Shown here piece by piece: positions 12,677 to 14,024 of a DNA stretch of 14,024 nt (within the stretch, counting starts at the first letter, position 1; every line of letters begins with the position of its first letter). The DNA lies in contig JAJYGO010000459.1 in NCBI GenBank assembly GCA_021785115.1, positions 1 to 14,024 on the forward strand, given 5' to 3'. Below the pieces are notes generated by a model. That model did not search any database and had not been told where the DNA came from. It saw nothing but the letters and a program-made list of their open reading frames with translations. Source of the stretch: Chloroflexota bacterium. Lineage in GTDB: Bacteria; Chloroflexota; Limnocylindria; Limnocylindrales; CSP1-4. Position numbers and translations under genes: made by a program.

Positions 12677-12816
12677 CTGTGCCCACCTCGACCGCGATCG
12701 CCCCGGGCGGGTTATCCCCCGCCCCGATCGCCCCCACCCCGAACGCCCTGGCCCCCGTCGGCCGGGCGACCCCCGCAATCCATCCTGCCCGATCCCGACG
12801 AACACATCAGCGATGA
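12673..12816 (+). CDS. 47-aa bridging mini-ORF between GNAT and GT4 genes
   Basis: ATG at 12673 overlaps the acyltransferase stop (ATGA, 12673-12676). The frame encodes 47 residues, Pro/Ala/Thr-rich with a basic end (ARSRRTHQR), and stops at TGA 12814-12816 on the GT4 ATG (ATGA, 12813-12816). It has no SD and no recognised domain. Its length nearly equals that of the 48-aa ORF between rmlB and rmlD. I read it as a possible reinitiation bridge; a chance open frame is the alternative. Confidence 0.4.
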   Translation: MTVPTSTAIAPGGLSPAPIAPTPNALAPVGRATPAIHPARSRRTHQR

Positions 12817-14024
12817 CCGCTCCCGTCGTCGGCGACCCCTGCCTGGAGATCCCCGAACACCCGCCCCTCCCCGGCGGCCGCCGCGTGCGCGTGGTCGAGC
12901 TGCTGGCCACCGGCACCAACGGCGGCGCCCAGGAGCACGTCTACTCGCTGCTCACGCGCCTCGACCGCGCGCGCTACGAACCCCTGGTGCTGTCGCTGAG
13001 CGACGGGTCGACGGTGCACCGGCTGCGGGCGGCCGGGTTCCGCGTGGCGGTCCTCGACGAGCTCGACGACACGATCGCCGCGCGCCTGGTGGCCGACGAG
13101 CTCGCCGCCTTCGACGCCGACGTGGTCCACAACCACATGTACCGCGCCGAGGTGGTGGGCACCCGCGCCGCGCTGCGGCTCGCGGAATCCGGGCTCCCGC
13201 GGCCCTACGTGGTGGGCACCGTGCACTCCAGCCGGGTCCGCAGCGTGGAGGACCGCGAGGTGCTCCGGCACCTCACCCCGCAGATGGACCGCCTGATCGC
13301 GGTGAGCCGGGCGATCGTGGCCAAGCTCGACCACGAGGGCCGCACCGGCGCGCCGGTCAGCCTCATCTACAACGGCGTGGACCTGGAGCGCTACGCGCAC
13401 CAGGAGCCCTGCTGCACGCTGCCCGACGAGTACGGGTTCGCGCCCGGCACGCCGATCGTGGGCACGGTGGCCCGGCTCGAGCCGGAGAAGGGGCACCCCA
13501 CGCTCCTCGAGGCGTGGCGCATCGTCGCCGACCGGGTGCCCGAGGCACGCCTGCTGATCGTCGGCGAGGGGAGCCGCCGGGCGGAGCTGGAGGCGCTGGC
13601 CGACTCGCTCGGGCTGCTCGGGGAATCGTGCGACGGCAGCACCTGCGTGGGCACGCGCCACGCGCGCCCGGGAGCGAAGGTGGTCTTCACGGGGCGCCGC
13701 GAGGACGTGCCGGCGGTGGTCGCCGCGCTCGACGTGGCGGTCCTGCCCTCCTACCGGGAGGCGCAGGGGATCACGATCCTGGAGGCGATGGCGCTGGGCC
13801 GGCCGGTGGTCGCGTCGAACGTGGGCGGGATCCCCGAGATGGTCGAGGACGGCCGCACCGGGCTGCTGGTGCCGCCCCACGACCCGGTCGCGCTGGCCGA
13901 GGCGATCCTGCGGCTGCTGACCGACCATCCGTACGCCGACATCCTGGCGCGCGCCGGCCACGACCTGGTCCACGAGCGCTTCTGCGTCGAGCGCATGGTC
14001 GGCTCGGTCGAGTCGATCTACGAC
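12813..14024 (+). CDS. GT4-family glycosyltransferase, C-terminus cut by window end
   Basis: 404 codons are present and no stop is reached. It is a GT-B fold enzyme transferring a sugar from an activated donor to an envelope or exopolysaccharide acceptor at the inner face of the membrane. The N-domain opens with VVELLATGTNGGAQEHV (27-43, the Gly-rich acceptor loop), then VHNHMY (105-110) and VGTVHSSR (134-141). The C-domain starts near GTPIVGTVARLEPEKGHPTL (212-231), followed by LLIVGEGSRR (247-256), VVFTGRREDV (290-299) and the GT4 EX7E motif, Glu316 and Glu324, with EAMALGRPVVASNVGGIPEM after it. Residues 271-289 form an insertion with Cys273 and Cys278 where relatives usually have a short turn. 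Few residues should be missing. No SD; the start overlaps the bridging ORF stop. Confidence 0.92.
   Translation, partial: MTAPVVGDPCLEIPEHPPLPGGRRVRVVELLATGTNGGAQEHVYSLLTRLDRARYEPLVLSLSDGSTVHRLRAAGFRVAVLDELDDTIAARLVADELAAFDADVVHNHMYRAEVVGTRAALRLAESGLPRPYVVGTVHSSRVRSVEDREVLRHLTPQMDRLIAVSRAIVAKLDHEGRTGAPVSLIYNGVDLERYAHQEPCCTLPDEYGFAPGTPIVGTVARLEPEKGHPTLLEAWRIVADRVPEARLLIVGEGSRRAELEALADSLGLLGESCDGSTCVGTRHARPGAKVVFTGRREDVPAVVAALDVAVLPSYREAQGITILEAMALGRPVVASNVGGIPEMVEDGRTGLLVPPHDPVALAEAILRLLTDHPYADILARAGHDLVHERFCVERMVGSVESIYD

Noticed and set aside
10871..12919. 682-codon minus-strand frame over the acyltransferase
   Set aside because: It is antisense to a clear BioF2-like enzyme, and its product is Gly/Arg/Val low complexity. 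Length alone is not evidence at this GC content.

Overview
The window is GC-rich bacterial DNA. One 60-base sample at 13441-13500 is 47/60 G+C, and GC3 is very high. Start codons are mixed (ATG, GTG, TTG), and several promoter-proximal genes have strong Shine-Dalgarno sites. Paired TadE/TadG proteins, GT87-like membrane proteins and SD-poor downstream genes fit a high-GC Chloroflexota or Actinomycetota-type chromosome. No rRNA, tRNA or marker gene is present, so this placement is an inference only.

Layout. (1) 1-2328, minus strand: a dTDP-rhamnose set in the order rmlA, rmlB, then the first codons of a probable rmlD; no rmlC is visible. (2) 2516-3277, minus: an unrecognised secreted helical protein with its own SD, followed by a perfect 14-bp hairpin. 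(3) 3453-5451: two divergent, homologous multi-pass membrane proteins of the GT87/DUF2029 type around a short intergenic region with inverted repeats. (4) 5718-7984, minus: TadE then TadG, in visibly lower-GC DNA, each gene carrying an 8-base G/C homopolymer. (5) 7985-8414: a 430-bp divergent control region whose right end can fold into competing hairpins. (6) 8415-11033, plus: a TadE-PASTA fusion, a second TadE, and a second TadG. (7) 11276-14024, plus: a BioF2/FemAB-like GNAT acetyltransferase followed by a GT4 glycosyltransferase cut by the window end.

How the genes may work together. The ten main genes with a recognised family all point to the cell envelope: nucleotide-sugar supply (rml), lipid-linked sugar transfer (GT87), cytoplasmic glycosyl and acyl transfer (GT4, GNAT), and Tad-type surface appendage subunits. 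No TadA ATPase, TadB/C platform or prepilin peptidase lies in the window, so the Tad proteins must use a machine encoded elsewhere or serve another surface role.

The most unusual signal is in translation architecture. All six operon-like same-strand junctions are joined by 4-nt stop/start overlaps (ATGA or GTGA). Where there is a real gap between two genes (rmlA/rmlB, rmlB/rmlD, tadE/tadG, GNAT/GT4), the gap is filled exactly by one or two tiny ORFs that start on the upstream stop and stop on the downstream start. The two same-strand neighbours with their own SD or promoter signals do not show this. It looks like a relay for termination-reinitiation.
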